Below, piece by piece: positions 63,655 through 64,000 of a DNA stretch of 64,000 nucleotides. Origin of the DNA: Brachionus manjavacas (lineage: Eukaryota; Rotifera; Eurotatoria; Ploima; Brachionidae); NCBI GenBank assembly GCA_019054805.1, contig JAHQIY010000008.1:1907501-1971500 (forward strand), written 5' to 3'. A program made the position numbers and the translations under genes. The notes below the pieces were generated by a model. It had not been told where the DNA came from, did no database searches, and saw nothing but the letters and a program-made list of their open reading frames with translations. Position 1 is the stretch's first letter; every line of letters starts with the position of its first letter.

Positions 63655-64000
63655 CTGTTGAACTCGCATTATTAATTGAGAAAAAAATCAGAAAAAGTGT
63701 ATCAAGTAGCGTTGTAAGAAAATATCGATTTAAGCAGGTAATTAATTTTGTTCAAAATGAATATAAGATATTTCAAAAAAGTCTCTAGATTTCCGTTACC
63801 GACAGTTAAGAAAATCACCAATATTAACAGATCATCATAAATTATTTAAACAACTTTGCTTGGGTAAGTTATTTGAATAATGACTCAAAAATTATTTACA
63901 TTAAAATTTGAGTCATTTCTATTAAATAAAGATTAAATCTCCCCCAATCTCTCCCGATTTAAATCCCATTGAACTTATGTGGAACGAGCTAAAACAGCAT
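63655..64000 (+). pseudogene. Tc1/mariner transposase relic, continues past the window
   Basis: The plus strand reads KKIRKSVSSSVVRKYRFKQ, the second helix-turn-helix region. After a frame change it reads FRYRQLRKSPILTDHHKLF, and after a gap lacking the first catalytic Asp boxes PPISPDLNPIELMWNELKQH to the window end. The SPDLNPIE box contains the last acidic residue of the DDE triad. The copy is internally deleted and frameshifted. Confidence 0.65.

Overview
The window looks like nuclear DNA of an AT-rich (roughly a quarter G+C by eye) animal. Evidence: intron-split genes with GT-AG junctions, three conserved animal gene families (CEP104, ZFR, SRSF-type splicing factors), short TA-rich introns, and many relics of non-LTR retrotransposons, Tc1/mariner, hAT, Merlin-like and non-autonomous DNA elements. 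CEP104 implies a ciliated organism. The species is not identifiable from this; a rotifer or other small spiralian would fit, but that is a guess.

Layout. 1-22 is the 3' end of a small Gly/Tyr-rich secreted-peptide gene (here 'GY gene'). 932-9400 (minus) is a nine-exon CEP104 gene of about 892 codons. Its intron 8 holds a LINE relic and a Tc1-type deletion derivative, and its intron 5 holds a complete GY gene on the opposite strand. 9.4-13.8 kb is repeat debris (SINE, LINE ends, a pogo-like MITE). 13815-27614 is a nearly perfect tandem duplication of a 6.9-kb unit, each copy with a GY gene, LINE relics in inverted orientation and a 784-bp MITE. 27803-33664 (plus) is an eleven-exon ZFR gene (three zinc fingers plus DZF domain, about 832 aa). 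34.4-35.8 kb is decayed reverse transcriptase. 37202-44926 is a large inverted repeat whose arms each carry a GY gene and whose spacer holds an SR splicing factor gene (40233-40849). Its right arm is interrupted by a 1735-bp TIR element with an 8-bp target duplication. 45.6-46.3 kb is an intronless pseudogene with an AT-hook-like motif. 48-51 kb is a hAT relic followed by a LINE. 51842-57452 is a second inverted repeat with two GY genes in arms of exactly equal length (1250 bp) around a LINE that is itself broken by a foldback element. 58485-59447 is a second SR splicing factor gene. The rest, to 64 kb, is MITE, LINE and Tc1/mariner debris.

The notable theme is the GY gene: seven complete copies plus one partial in 64 kb, almost identical in coding sequence, each with its own TATA box. 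They are spread as single insertions, a tandem duplication and two palindrome-like inverted duplications among unrelated single-copy genes. The conserved genes act in ciliary tip/centriole structure (CEP104), nuclear double-stranded-RNA binding and splicing (ZFR) and pre-mRNA splicing (two SRSF-like proteins). Nothing suggests they form a co-regulated unit with the GY genes.
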